Shown here: positions 48,298 to 57,999 of the stretch, piece by piece
Numbering within the stretch: position 1 is the first letter of the stretch
How the letters are laid out: every line of letters starts with the position of its first letter
Assembly (NCBI RefSeq): GCF_002117485.1
Contig: NZ_CP021030.1
Location: 1-60,000, forward strand
Length of the DNA stretch: 60,000 nt
From: Rhizobium sp. NXC14
GTDB taxonomy: Bacteria > Pseudomonadota > Alphaproteobacteria > Rhizobiales > Rhizobiaceae
Direction: 5' to 3'
Translations under genes and position numbers: made by a program
Notes under the pieces: generated by a model
The model's input: the letters and a program-made list of their open reading frames with translations, nothing else
Databases searched by the model: none
What the model was told of the DNA's origin: nothing

Positions 48298-48401
48298 ATC
48301 CCGGCCTTCCGGCTGCTGCCGCGGCTGACCCGTCGCGGCGCGACAACGATGAATTGCGGCCGGGCGTTGATGGTTCCGGACCGCCAGGAGAATGATACGC
48401 A

Positions 48402-49709
48402 ATGACGACCTTTTCCCCCCGCGAGATCGTTTCCGAACTCGATCGCTACATCATCGGCCAGCATGATGCCAAACGCGCCGTCGCGATTGCGCTGCGAAAC
48501 CGCTGGCGTCGCCAGCAGCTCGACCCGAGCCTGCGCGACGAAGTCATGCCGAAGAACATCCTGATGATCGGTCCGACCGGTGTCGGTAAAACGGAGATTT
48601 CCCGCCGTCTGGCAAAACTCGCCGGCGCGCCTTTCATCAAGGTCGAAGCCACGAAGTTCACCGAAGTCGGCTATGTCGGCCGTGATGTCGAGCAGATCAT
48701 CCGCGATCTGGTCGAGGTCGGTATCGGCCTGGTGCGCGAGAAGAAGCGGGCCGAGGTGCAGGCCAAGGCGCATGTCAGCGCCGAGGAGCGTGTGCTCGAT
48801 GCGCTGGTCGGCACCACCGCTTCGCCCGCCACCCGCGAAAGTTTCCGCAAGAAGCTCAGGGACGGTGAGCTCGACGACAAGGAAATCGATATTGAGGTGG
48901 CCGATGCCGGCTCCGGCATGGGCGGCTTCGAAATACCCGGCATGCCGGGCGCCAATATCGGCGTGCTCAACCTGTCGGAAATGTTCGGTAAGGCAATGGG
49001 CGGACGCACTAAGAAGGTGCGCACGACGGTCAAGGCTTCTTATACCGATCTGATTCGCGATGAATCCGACAAGCTGATCGACAACGAGGTGATCCAGCGC
49101 GAGGCCGTCCGCTCTACCGAAAATGACGGCATCGTCTTCCTCGACGAGATCGACAAGATCGCCGCCCGCGACGGCGGCATGGGTGCCGGCGTTTCACGCG
49201 AAGGTGTCCAGCGCGACCTGCTGCCGCTCGTCGAAGGCACGACGGTCTCGACCAAATACGGGCCTGTGAAGACGGACCATATCCTCTTCATCGCCTCTGG
49301 CGCCTTCCATGTCTCCAAACCCTCGGATCTCTTGCCGGAGCTGCAGGGCCGCCTGCCGATCCGCGTCGAGCTGCGCCCGCTGAACAAGGAGGATTTCCGC
49401 CGGATCCTGACAGAGACCGAAGCGAGCCTCATCCGCCAGTACCGGGCGCTGATGGAAACCGAAAATCTGAACCTTGATTTCACCGAGGACGCGATCGACG
49501 CGCTGGCTGATGTCGCCGTGCATTTGAACTCCTCGGTCGAGAATATCGGTGCGCGCCGTCTGCAGACGGTGATGGAGCGGGTTCTGGACGATATTTCCTA
49601 CAATGCGCCGGATCGGGCAGGGGCAGCCATCACGATCGATGCAGCCTATGTGCGCGAACATGTCGGCGATCTCGCGCAGAATACCGACCTGTCACGCTTT
49701 ATTCTGTGA
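48402..49709 (+). CDS. hslU: ATP-dependent protease ATPase subunit HslU
   Basis: A 435-residue AAA+ unfoldase that feeds HslV. Walker A is [14 protein letters not shown], Walker B is [11 protein letters not shown], and the pore motif is in [13 protein letters not shown]. The I-domain (about residues 110-230) is present. The C-terminus ends DLSRFIL, the tail that plugs into HslV. A terminator follows. Confidence 0.97.
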   Translation: MTTFSPREIVSELDRYIIGQHDAKRAVAIALRNRWRRQQLDPSLRDEVMPKNILMIGPTGVGKTEISRRLAKLAGAPFIKVEATKFTEVGYVGRDVEQIIRDLVEVGIGLVREKKRAEVQAKAHVSAEERVLDALVGTTASPATRESFRKKLRDGELDDKEIDIEVADAGSGMGGFEIPGMPGANIGVLNLSEMFGKAMGGRTKKVRTTVKASYTDLIRDESDKLIDNEVIQREAVRSTENDGIVFLDEIDKIAARDGGMGAGVSREGVQRDLLPLVEGTTVSTKYGPVKTDHILFIASGAFHVSKPSDLLPELQGRLPIRVELRPLNKEDFRRILTETEASLIRQYRALMETENLNLDFTEDAIDALADVAVHLNSSVENIGARRLQTVMERVLDDISYNAPDRAGAAITIDAAYVREHVGDLAQNTDLSRFIL

Positions 49710-49777
49710 TATCGGCGCACCGGCTCGTGGCTTTACCGATGTGAATGCCGCATTCTGTTGACCTCGACTATCGACAG

Positions 49778-49815
49778 CGGGCCTTTTCCTTTTTAGTGAA
49801 GGCCCGTTTTGTTTT
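49778..49815 (+). terminator. Terminator of hslVU
   Basis: An 8-bp stem CGGGCCTT / AAGGCCCG with a 13-base loop is followed by TTTTGTTTT, about 70 bases after the hslU stop. Confidence 0.75.
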
Positions 49816-49897
49816 CCGCTACGGCTTTATTCGGCCAAGATTCTGGTCCAGTCAGCCGCATCGCGAACAGGACGATGAACGGACGGGATAGCGGATC

Positions 49898-50845
49898 GTG
49901 CGACGCCTTTTGACAAGCCTTTTGATTGCCGTTGCCCTGGTGAATTCAGGGCCGGCCTTCGCCATGCAGACGGTGCCGGCCGGCAATCGCCACGCTGAGC
50001 AGCCAGATATTCCCGGCGCGTCCGTCCGCCGCACCAAGGGCACCAAGAGCAGCTTCGATCTGAAATATGAGAAGGTCCATGAGCTTCTTGCGACCGATCG
50101 CGAGCTGATGGCCAAGATCCGCAAGGTCTCCAGCGCTTACGGCATCAATCCCATCCATGTCGTCGGCGCGATCGTTGGCGAACATACCTATAATGTCGAC
50201 GCTTACGACAGGCTGCAGGCCTATTATGTCAAAGCCGCTTCCTATGCCGGGGAAAGTTTCCGCTTCGCCTATGACGGCGAAAACGTCGACGATTTCGTGG
50301 CGCGGCCGCAATTTGCGCAGTGCAAGGGCAAGAGTGATTCCTACACGCTCTGGTCCTGCCGGGAAGATGTCTGGGAAAGCGATTTCCGCGGCAAGACCGT
50401 CGGTGGCGAGAGCTTCCCCAACAACCGCTTCAGTGCGGTCTTCTTTCAGCCTTTCTATGCCGGCCAGACCTTCGGCCTCGGCCAGGTCAATCCGCTGACG
50501 GCGTTGATGCTCTCCGATCTCGTCAGCCGCGTCTCCGGCTATCCGAAGCTGAACGAGAAGAATGCCGGCGACGTCTATAAGGCGATCATGGATCCCGATA
50601 TCTCGCTCGCCTTCGTCGCGGCCTCGATCCGCCGGTCGATCGACGATTACAAGGAGATTGCCGGCATGGATATCTCGGGCAATCCCGGCCTGACGGCGAC
50701 GCTGTATAATGTCGGCAATTCCCGCCAGCGTGCCACAGCCCTTGCGGCGAAAAACCGCTCTTCCGGTGCGACCGTTTGGCCTGAAGAGAATTATTACGGC
50801 TGGCTGATCAACGACAAGCTGGACGAACTCAAGGGCCTGCTCTAG
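49898..50845 (+). CDS. DUF1402 exported protein
   Basis: A 315-residue protein of the DUF1402 family. A clear signal peptide (residues 1-22, RRLLTSLLIAVALVNSGPAFA) predicts export to the periplasm. The body has a lysozyme/transglycosylase-like feel: VGAIVGEHTYNVD, FGLGQVNPLTALMLSD and ATLYNVGNS resemble the Glu, GLGQ and YN(x)G motifs of SLT-type lytic transglycosylases, though the family is officially of unknown function. The start is GTG at 49898. It has its own upstream region after the hslVU terminator and is 48 bp before the P450 gene. Confidence 0.82.
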   Translation: MRRLLTSLLIAVALVNSGPAFAMQTVPAGNRHAEQPDIPGASVRRTKGTKSSFDLKYEKVHELLATDRELMAKIRKVSSAYGINPIHVVGAIVGEHTYNVDAYDRLQAYYVKAASYAGESFRFAYDGENVDDFVARPQFAQCKGKSDSYTLWSCREDVWESDFRGKTVGGESFPNNRFSAVFFQPFYAGQTFGLGQVNPLTALMLSDLVSRVSGYPKLNEKNAGDVYKAIMDPDISLAFVAASIRRSIDDYKEIAGMDISGNPGLTATLYNVGNSRQRATALAAKNRSSGATVWPEENYYGWLINDKLDELKGLL

Positions 50846-50893
50846 CTTCAAGCTTGCCGGGAAGGCGTCGCTCTTCCCCGAAAGGCTTTGACG

Positions 50894-52306
50894 ATGGACA
50901 TGCGTCCGGACCCCTTCGTTCCGCCGGCACCGCTGCCGCGCACCGTGCCGCCGAGCCGGCTGGATATCATCCGAATCATCCTGCGCAACCCGCTCGAACT
51001 CTGGGGCGAGCCCTCCTATACGCTACCCTGGATCAAAACGAGTTTCTTTGGGCAACATACGCTCATCGTTAACGATCCCGGCTTGATCAAGCACGTGCTG
51101 GTCGACAATGCCGCCAATTACCGCATGTCCGACATTCGCCAGCTGGTGTTGCGGCCAATCTTGCGTGACGGGTTGTTGACGGCGGAAGGCCAGGTCTGGA
51201 AGCGATCGCGAAAGGCGGTCGCGCCAGTCTTCACGCCGCGCCACGCCAAGGGCTTTGCCGGCCAGATGCTGCGGCAATCGGAAGATTTCGTCCGCAAATA
51301 CGAGAACGGCGAGGCGGCTGGTCAAATTTTCGACATTGCCACCGACATGACCGATTTGACCTTTGCTATCCTTGCTGAAACGCTCTTCTCCGGCGAAATC
51401 ATCTCGTCGAGCGGCCATTTCGCCGACGACGTCAACCAGCTTCTCCACCGGATGGGCCGCGTCGACCCGATGGACCTGCTGCGCGCGCCCTCCTGGGTGC
51501 CACGCCTGACCCGTATCGGCGGTCAGAAGGTGCTGGAAAAATTCCGGGCTATCGTCCGCGATACCATGGATGTGCGTCTGGCGAAGATGAAGGCCGATCG
51601 CGCCGCCGCACCGGAGGATTTTCTGACGCTGCTCCTGGAACAGGCAGGTCCGGATGGCCTGACCAAGGGGGAGATCGAGGACAATATCCTGACTTTCATC
51701 GGAGCCGGCCACGAGACGACGGCGCGTGCGCTTGCCTGGACACTTTATTGTGTGGCCAACAGCCCGCATATTCGTGAGGCGATGGAGACGGAGATCGATG
51801 CCGTCCTGGCGACTGGAGCCGAACCAGTGGAATGGCTGGATCTGATGCCGGTGACGCGGGCGGCCTTCGAAGAGGCCCTCAGACTTTACCCCCCGGCTCC
51901 TTCGATCAATCGCGCCGCCATAGCCGATGACTTCTGGACGAATGCCAAGGGCGAAAAGGTCGAAATAACAGCGGATATTACCGTGCTGATCATGCCGTGG
52001 ACGCTGCATCGCCACGAACTTTATTGGGAAAAGCCGCGCGCCTATATGCCGGAGCGCTTCCTTCCGGAAAACCGCGGCAGCATCGGCCGGTTTCAGTTTC
52101 TGCCGTTCGGCGCCGGCCCGCGCGTCTGCATCGGCGCGACCTTCGCGCTGCAGGAGGCGGTGATCGCACTGGCCGTGATGATGCGCCGTTTCCGATTCGA
52201 TCAGACCACAACCACCAATCCTTGGCCGGTGCAGAAGCTGACGACTCAGCCGCAGAACGGGCTTCCCATGCGCGTGACGTCGCGCATAATTTCCGGAACG
52301 GCATAA
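50894..52306 (+). CDS. Cytochrome P450
   Basis: A 470-residue haem monooxygenase. The oxygen-activating I-helix is FIGAGHETTARAL, the ExxR pair is in FEEALRLYPP, and the haem-thiolate loop is FLPFGAGPRVCIG. No membrane anchor is seen, so it is soluble, though the sequence type (PERFLPE, PFGAGPR) is nearer to the CYP4/102-like group than to CYP101. Substrate and electron donors are unknown; no ferredoxin or reductase lies nearby. The ATG at 50894 is preferred over an in-frame TTG at 50888. Confidence 0.93.
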   Translation: MDMRPDPFVPPAPLPRTVPPSRLDIIRIILRNPLELWGEPSYTLPWIKTSFFGQHTLIVNDPGLIKHVLVDNAANYRMSDIRQLVLRPILRDGLLTAEGQVWKRSRKAVAPVFTPRHAKGFAGQMLRQSEDFVRKYENGEAAGQIFDIATDMTDLTFAILAETLFSGEIISSSGHFADDVNQLLHRMGRVDPMDLLRAPSWVPRLTRIGGQKVLEKFRAIVRDTMDVRLAKMKADRAAAPEDFLTLLLEQAGPDGLTKGEIEDNILTFIGAGHETTARALAWTLYCVANSPHIREAMETEIDAVLATGAEPVEWLDLMPVTRAAFEEALRLYPPAPSINRAAIADDFWTNAKGEKVEITADITVLIMPWTLHRHELYWEKPRAYMPERFLPENRGSIGRFQFLPFGAGPRVCIGATFALQEAVIALAVMMRRFRFDQTTTTNPWPVQKLTTQPQNGLPMRVTSRIISGTA

Positions 52307-52391
52307 ATCTTTCGAACTATTGCGGAATTGACTGTGAATAAAAGCCGGGCAAAGTGGCAGCATTCACAGGCGCTGGCAGGGAGAATATCGC

Positions 52392-54563
52392 ATGAGCCGC
52401 ATTGATAAGAACGGTCTTGCCATCGAAACCGTCCTTCACGATTTCCTGACGCAGGAGGTTCTGCCGGGTCTGGCGATCGATGTGCACAGGTTCTTTGCCG
52501 ATTTTTCGGCGATCGTTCACGATCTCGCCCCGCGCAATCGCGCACTGCTGGCCAAACGGGACGAGCTGCAGACGAAGATTGATGACTGGTATCGCCAGCA
52601 TGGCGCCCCGTCGGATATGGACGACTATCAATCCTTTCTCCGCAGCATCGGCTACCTCCTGCCGGAAGGATCGGACTTCCAGGTCTCGACCGAAAACGTG
52701 GATCCCGAGATCGCCTCGATCGCCGGTCCGCAGCTCGTCGTTCCCGTGATGAATGCCCGCTACGCTTTGAACGCCGCCAACGCTCGCTGGGGCTCGCTCT
52801 ATGATGCGCTTTATGGCACCGACGCCATTCCCGAGAGCGACGGCGCCGAGAAGGGTAAGGGGTATAATCCGAAGCGAGGCGAAAAGGTCATCGCCTGGGT
52901 GCGAGATTTCCTCGATACGGCGACGCCGCTGCAGGACGGCAGCTGGAAGGATGTCGGCAGCTTCGCCGTCAAGGACGGAATGCTCGTCGTCAGATCGGTG
53001 GACGGCGAGCAGACAATGCTCGGAGACGGCCGGCATTTTGCCGGCTATCGCGGCGATGCCACCACGCTGAGCCATATTCTGCTGAAGAACAACGGCATTC
53101 ATATCGATATCGTCATCGACCCGACGACGGCGATCGGTAAGGCCGATCCGGCCCATATTTCCGATGTCTGGCTGGAATCGGCGATTACCACGATCATGGA
53201 CTGCGAGGATTCGATTGCAGCCGTCGACGCCGAAGACAAGGTGATCGTCTATCGCAACTGGCTCGGCTTGATGAAGGGCGATCTGCAGGAAGAGGTGGCA
53301 AAGGGCGGAACGACCTTCATCCGCAAGCTCAACCCGGATCTGGACTATACCGGCCCGGATGGCGCTTCGTTCGAGGTGCATCGCCGTTCGTTGATGCTGG
53401 TGCGCAATGTTGGCCACCTGATGACCAATCCCGCGATCCTCGACAAGGACGGCAACGAAGTGCCCGAGGGCATCATGGATGCCATCATCACTGCTCTGAT
53501 CGCGCTTTACGATATCGGTCCCGCCGGCCGGAAGAAGAATTCCCGCACCGGCTCCATGTATGTGGTGAAGCCGAAGATGCATGGGCCAGAAGAGGTCGCC
53601 TTCGCCGTCGAGATTTTCTCCCGGGTCGAAGACGCGCTCGGCATGGCGCGCAACACCATCAAGATGGGCATCATGGACGAGGAGCGGCGCACGACGGTCA
53701 ATCTCAAGGAGTGCATTCGTGCCGCCCGCGAGCGCGTCGTCTTCATCAACACCGGTTTCCTCGACCGCACCGGAGACGAGATCCATACTTCGATGGAAGC
53801 CGGTCCGATGATTCGCAAGGGCGATATGCGCCAGGCAGCGTGGATATCGGCCTATGAGAACTGGAACGTTGATATCGGTCTGGAATGCGGCCTTTCCGGC
53901 CACGCCCAAATCGGCAAAGGCATGTGGGCGATGCCGGATCTGATGGCGGCGATGCTGGAACAGAAGATCGCCCATCCGAAGGCCGGCGCCAACACCGCCT
54001 GGGTGCCGTCGCCGACGGCCGCAACCCTGCATGCCACCCATTATCACCGCGTCAACGTCGCCCGGGTCCAGCAGGGGCTGAAGGACCGGGCTCGCGCAAA
54101 GCTTTCCGACATTCTCTCCGTGCCGGTTGCTGTGCGGCCGAATTGGACGCCGGAGGAAATCCAGCGAGAGCTCGACAACAATGCCCAGGGTATCCTTGGC
54201 TATGTCGTGCGCTGGGTCGATCAGGGCGTCGGCTGCTCGAAAGTGCCCGACATCAACAATATCGGCCTGATGGAGGATCGCGCCACGTTGCGCATTTCGG
54301 CCCAGCACATGGCGAATTGGCTGCATCACCAAGTCGTCACCGAAGCTCAGATCGTCGAAACGATGAAACGCATGGCTGCCATCGTCGATCGACAGAACGA
54401 ATCCGATCCAGCCTACCGGCCGATGGCGGACAATTTCGATGATTCGATCGCCTTTCAGGCCGCCCTCGATCTCGTCCTGAAGGGCAGGGAGCAACCGAAC
54501 GGCTATACCGAACCGGTGCTTCACCGCCGCCGCCTCGAGCTCAAGGCGAAACAATCGGTATAA
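52392..54563 (+). CDS. glcB: Malate synthase G
   Basis: A 723-residue single-chain malate synthase, joining glyoxylate and acetyl-CoA. Seen are the [15 protein letters not shown] segment, the [16 protein letters not shown] active-site loop and GKGMWAMPD. Length is typical of type G (about 720). It works in the glyoxylate bypass or glycolate use. No isocitrate lyase or glycolate oxidase gene is beside it. A strong terminator follows. Confidence 0.97.
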   Translation: MSRIDKNGLAIETVLHDFLTQEVLPGLAIDVHRFFADFSAIVHDLAPRNRALLAKRDELQTKIDDWYRQHGAPSDMDDYQSFLRSIGYLLPEGSDFQVSTENVDPEIASIAGPQLVVPVMNARYALNAANARWGSLYDALYGTDAIPESDGAEKGKGYNPKRGEKVIAWVRDFLDTATPLQDGSWKDVGSFAVKDGMLVVRSVDGEQTMLGDGRHFAGYRGDATTLSHILLKNNGIHIDIVIDPTTAIGKADPAHISDVWLESAITTIMDCEDSIAAVDAEDKVIVYRNWLGLMKGDLQEEVAKGGTTFIRKLNPDLDYTGPDGASFEVHRRSLMLVRNVGHLMTNPAILDKDGNEVPEGIMDAIITALIALYDIGPAGRKKNSRTGSMYVVKPKMHGPEEVAFAVEIFSRVEDALGMARNTIKMGIMDEERRTTVNLKECIRAARERVVFINTGFLDRTGDEIHTSMEAGPMIRKGDMRQAAWISAYENWNVDIGLECGLSGHAQIGKGMWAMPDLMAAMLEQKIAHPKAGANTAWVPSPTAATLHATHYHRVNVARVQQGLKDRARAKLSDILSVPVAVRPNWTPEEIQRELDNNAQGILGYVVRWVDQGVGCSKVPDINNIGLMEDRATLRISAQHMANWLHHQVVTEAQIVETMKRMAAIVDRQNESDPAYRPMADNFDDSIAFQAALDLVLKGREQPNGYTEPVLHRRRLELKAKQSV

Positions 54564-54573
54564 CCGAGAATAC

Positions 54574-54611
54574 AAAAAGGCCGCCGGGACGACAGTCCGG
54601 CGGCCTTTTTT
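54574..54611. terminator. Terminator between glcB and the L,D-transpeptidase gene
   Basis: A perfect 14-bp stem AAAAAGGCCGCCGG / CCGGCGGCCTTTTT with a 9-base loop lies between the convergent stops. A- and T-runs on both sides make it bidirectional. Confidence 0.9.
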
Positions 54612-54632
54612 ATACCGAATTCGGTATCTAGC

Positions 54633-55316
54633 CTACTGGATGACGATGACCTTGGAGGTCCCCTTGCCGGGGCGGACGCGGCTGTAGAGGTCGATGACGT
54701 CCTGGTTCATCAGGCGAATGCAGCCCGAGGAAGCGGCGGTGCCGATCGAAGCCCATTCCGGCGTGCCGTGCAGGCGGAACAGGGTGTCCTTGCCGTCGTC
54801 GTTGAAGAGATACATGGCGCGCGCGCCGAGCGGATTGCTGAGACCGGGGCCCATGCCCTCCTCGACGTATTTGGCGACGTCGGGGCGGCGTTCAGCCATT
54901 TCCTTCGGCGGGTGCCAGGTCGGCCATTCCTGTTTCCAGGCGACATAGGCAGTGCCGGCCCATGCGAAGCCCTGCTTGCCGACGCCGATGCCGTAGCGCA
55001 TCGCCTTGCCGTTCGGCAGGATGTAATAGAGGAAGCGCTCGCGCGTATTGACGATGATGGTGCCTGGACGCTCGGTGGTCTGGTAGCTGACGACCTGGCG
55101 GCGGAACTGCGGCTTGACCCTGTCGATCGGGATCGCCGGCAGGGAGTATCCGGCATCCTTCGTCACGCCATAGGCGTCGTTGAAGATTTGAGCTGTCTGT
55201 ACCGTCGGGCCTGCGCCCTTGTCGTCGACGGATGCGCTTTCGGAATTGGTGGAGCAGCCGGCCAGTGCGAGTGTCGTCAGCAGGCCAAATACAGGGAATG
55301 CGTTGCGGATGCGCAT
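54633..55316 (-). CDS. L,D-transpeptidase lipoprotein (ErfK/YbiS family)
   Basis: A 227-residue protein with a lipoprotein signal (LALAGC, Cys21 lipidated) and one YkuD domain (about residues 85-227). The active site is HGTPEW followed by SSGCIRLMNQD, the catalytic Cys in SxGCIRL. It would form 3-3 cross-links or attach proteins to peptidoglycan in the periplasm; rhizobial polar growth uses many such enzymes. No LysM domain is present. It diverges from mmcB across 179 bp of AT-rich DNA. Confidence 0.93.
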   Translation of the reverse strand: MRIRNAFPVFGLLTTLALAGCSTNSESASVDDKGAGPTVQTAQIFNDAYGVTKDAGYSLPAIPIDRVKPQFRRQVVSYQTTERPGTIIVNTRERFLYYILPNGKAMRYGIGVGKQGFAWAGTAYVAWKQEWPTWHPPKEMAERRPDVAKYVEEGMGPGLSNPLGARAMYLFNDDGKDTLFRLHGTPEWASIGTAASSGCIRLMNQDVIDLYSRVRPGKGTSKVIVIQ

Positions 55317-55495
55317 AGATAACTCTTGAAGTTTTCGGGCGAGGAGAACAGTCTTTCGACCATCGTTGATTATGGTTTATTTTCGATTAACTTGCGCTTT
55401 GCAAGACTGCTTCGGCGCGAGGAATCCGTCTACCGCGCAAATTAAAAGCGCATGGTTTTTTTGCAACAACACACCCGGCTCGGCGATGGTTATCC

Positions 55496-55990
55496 ATGAC
55501 GATTTTGAGCGTTTACAATAACAATCCGTTAATCGATGGCCGGCAATCGGACAGGGCCATGATGGTGCGGCGCGGAACGCAGATATTGCTGCACGAAATG
55601 CGCCATGCGGTGCTGCCGGAACTGCCGCTGGCCAGCGGCCGACGCGCCGATCTGATCACGCTTTCAGAAAAGGGCGAAGTTTGGATCATCGAAATCAAGA
55701 CATCGATCGAGGATTTCCGGGTGGATCGCAAATGGCCCGAATACAGGCTGCATTGCGACCGCCTGTTCTTTGCGACTCATGAAGGTGTGCCGCTTGACAT
55801 CTTTCCCGAGGAATGCGGGCTCTTCCTCTCGGATGGCTATGGCGCCCATATGATCCGCGAGGCGCCGGAACACCGCATGGCACCGGCCACGCGCAAATCC
55901 GTCACGCTCAGTTTCTCGCGCGCCGCTGCGCAAAGGCTGATGATGGCCGAATGGGCGAACGGAAAACCATTCACTGCGGATGATGTCTGA
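55496..55990 (+). CDS. mmcB: MmcB-family DNA repair protein
   Basis: A 164-residue protein of the MmcB family, named from a Caulobacter gene needed for mitomycin C resistance. It looks like a PD-(D/E)xK nuclease: ADLITLSEKGEVWIIEIKTS contains the Asp and the ExK pair. Activity is inferred from the fold. I see no clear SOS box (GTTC-N7-GTTC) before it. The start at 55496 gives an N-terminus typical in length; a later Met at codon 22 is possible. It is convergent with actR. Confidence 0.85.
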   Translation: MTILSVYNNNPLIDGRQSDRAMMVRRGTQILLHEMRHAVLPELPLASGRRADLITLSEKGEVWIIEIKTSIEDFRVDRKWPEYRLHCDRLFFATHEGVPLDIFPEECGLFLSDGYGAHMIREAPEHRMAPATRKSVTLSFSRAAAQRLMMAEWANGKPFTADDV

Positions 55991-56002
55991 CGAAGGTTTC
56001 GT

Positions 56003-56581
56003 CTATTTCGGCGCGCGTTTGGCAAGGATGCGCTGCAGCGTTCGCCGGTGCATGTTGAGCCGACGTGCTGTTTCCGAGACATTGCGCTCGCACATCTCGT
56101 AGACCCGCTGGATGTGCTCCCAGCGCACCCGATCGGCCGACATCGGATTCTCCGGCAGCTCGGCCTTTTCGCCCGGCCGTTGCGTCAGCGCTGAAAAGAC
56201 CTCGTCGGCATCCGCGGGCTTGGCCAGATAATCGACGGCTCCGAGTTTTACGGCCGTCACCGCTGTTGCGATATTGCCGTAGCCGGTCAGCACGATGATC
56301 CGGGTATCGTCGCGCCGCTGCCGAATCGCTTCGATGACGTCGAGGCCGTTGCCGTCGCCGAGGCGAAGGTCGACCACCGCATATTTCGGCGGCCTGCCTC
56401 TCGATTTCGCAACCCCTTCCGCCACTGATTCGGCCGTCTCCACCTCGAAACCGCGCGTCTCCATCGCCCGTGCGAGACGGCGCAGGAAGGGCCCGTCGTC
56501 GTCAACGATCAGCAGGCTGGCGTCGGGCCCGATATGGTCTTCATCCGATGTGGCGAAATTTCCATGATTCTGTTCTGTCAT
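56003..56581 (-). CDS. actR: Redox response regulator ActR (RegA/PrrA family)
   Basis: A 192-residue regulator. The receiver has LLIVDDDG and the phospho-Asp71 in AVVDLRLGDGNG; a Fis-type helix-turn-helix ends the protein (NVSETARRLNMHRRTLQRIL). In rhizobia ActR governs low-pH tolerance, CO2 and nitrogen fixation and microaerobic genes. It is 68 bp downstream of actS on the same strand. Confidence 0.93.
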   Translation of the reverse strand: MTEQNHGNFATSDEDHIGPDASLLIVDDDGPFLRRLARAMETRGFEVETAESVAEGVAKSRGRPPKYAVVDLRLGDGNGLDVIEAIRQRRDDTRIIVLTGYGNIATAVTAVKLGAVDYLAKPADADEVFSALTQRPGEKAELPENPMSADRVRWEHIQRVYEMCERNVSETARRLNMHRRTLQRILAKRAPK

Positions 56582-56649
56582 CGTCTCGGGTCCCGGCGGT
56601 TGCGCCTGATCCTGGTCAACCGTTTCTCATTCTACTTATGCCCACAAAC

Positions 56650-57978
56650 TCATTTTGTCGAATTTGCGTCGATCAGCATTCGCGGCCATTCGATGCGGAT
56701 GCGCGCGCCGGCTCTTTCCGGCTCTCGGTTCTCGAAAACCAGCGATGCGCCCGAGCGCTCCAGCAGTGTCTTGGCGATGAAAAGTCCGAGCCCGAGGCCG
56801 CCGGCCGTATCTTCCTTCTGCCGCTTGGTCACATAGGGCTCGCCGATGCGCGTCAGGATGTCAGGCGAATAACCATTGCCGTCGTCTTCGATGACGATCA
56901 ATACTTTGTCTTGATCGTGCTCGACGGTCACGGTCACTTTCTCCCTGGCATAATCGACCGCATTTTCGATGAGGTTTCCGAGCCCGTACATGATGCCGGC
57001 ATTGCGATCGGTGACCGGCTCGCTCTTGCGCGGGCTCTTCTCGATGAGCTCGAGCGTGATGCCGAATTCCCGGTGCGGTGCGACGACTTCTTCGATCATG
57101 GAGGAAAGCGGCAGCCGGCGCATATGCGCCTCTCCTTCGGAGGAGAGCGTCGTCAGCCGCCGCAGAATGTCACGGCAGCGTTCGCTCTGGCTTCGCAGCA
57201 GCATGACATCCTCGCGAAAGCGATCATCATCCTTGAGCTCGCGCTCCATTTCCTTGGCAACGACGCTGATCGTCGCAAGCGGCGTGCCGAGTTCATGAGC
57301 GGCGGCCGCAGCCAGACCGTCCAGCTGCGAAAGATGCTTTTCCCGCTGTAGCACCAGTTCGGTCGCGGCGAGCGCATCGGCAAGCTGGCTCGCTTCCATC
57401 GAGACGCGATAAGCATAGAAGGCGGCAAAGGCCATGGTCGAGGCGATCGAGCACCAGACGCCGAACTGCATCACATTATGGACATTGATCTCGACCCCGT
57501 CGAACCAGGGCAGCGGGAAAGGCGAAAAGGCAAGCACTGTAATGCAGACCATGGCAAAGCCGATCAGTGCCGTGCTGTAGCGGATTGGCTGTGAGGCGAA
57601 AGAGATGATGACGGGCACGCAGACGAGTGCGGCGAACGGATTGGCGAGGCCGCCCGTGATGAAGAGCAGCGCGCAAAGCTGCAGAAGATCGAAGCCGAGC
57701 AAAGCGAAGGCGGCCGGCGGCTCCAGCCGATGCGTCGGCGGATAGCGGATTGTCAGGTAGAAATTCACCCAGGCCAGAGCGGCGATCAGCAAAGAGCTGG
57801 CGATCAGCGGCAAGGGAAATTTCAGCCAGAAGGCGACGATGAACACCGTCAGTGCCTGGCCGCCGACCGCAAGCCAGCGAAGCCGCACCAGCGTCTGTAG
57901 CCGCAGCCTGCGGCTGCTGTGCCGGTCTTCCAGTGTATGGCTTTCGGTCTTGTCGATGACACCGGGCTTGTCGATCAT
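56650..57978 (-). CDS. actS: Redox sensor histidine kinase ActS (RegB/PrrB family)
   Basis: A 442-residue membrane kinase with about six transmembrane helices (residues about 35-190). The quinone-sensing motif GGLANPF is at about 109-115, the phospho-His228 is in AAAAHELGTPLATIS, and the redox cysteine Cys268 is in SERCRDIL, where RegB has the cysteine that forms an inter-subunit disulfide. The ATPase boxes follow (NLIENAVDYA, DDGNGYS, GGLGLGLFIAK). It follows hrpB by 21 bp. Confidence 0.94.
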   Translation of the reverse strand: MIDKPGVIDKTESHTLEDRHSSRRLRLQTLVRLRWLAVGGQALTVFIVAFWLKFPLPLIASSLLIAALAWVNFYLTIRYPPTHRLEPPAAFALLGFDLLQLCALLFITGGLANPFAALVCVPVIISFASQPIRYSTALIGFAMVCITVLAFSPFPLPWFDGVEINVHNVMQFGVWCSIASTMAFAAFYAYRVSMEASQLADALAATELVLQREKHLSQLDGLAAAAAHELGTPLATISVVAKEMERELKDDDRFREDVMLLRSQSERCRDILRRLTTLSSEGEAHMRRLPLSSMIEEVVAPHREFGITLELIEKSPRKSEPVTDRNAGIMYGLGNLIENAVDYAREKVTVTVEHDQDKVLIVIEDDGNGYSPDILTRIGEPYVTKRQKEDTAGGLGLGLFIAKTLLERSGASLVFENREPERAGARIRIEWPRMLIDANSTK

Positions 57979-57999
57979 GCCGGGGCTCCTTGATGGCTC

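Noticed and set aside
52317..54575. Minus-strand open frame of 752 codons opposite glcB
   Set aside because: It is the shadow of glcB; low-complexity charged translation and no ribosome site.
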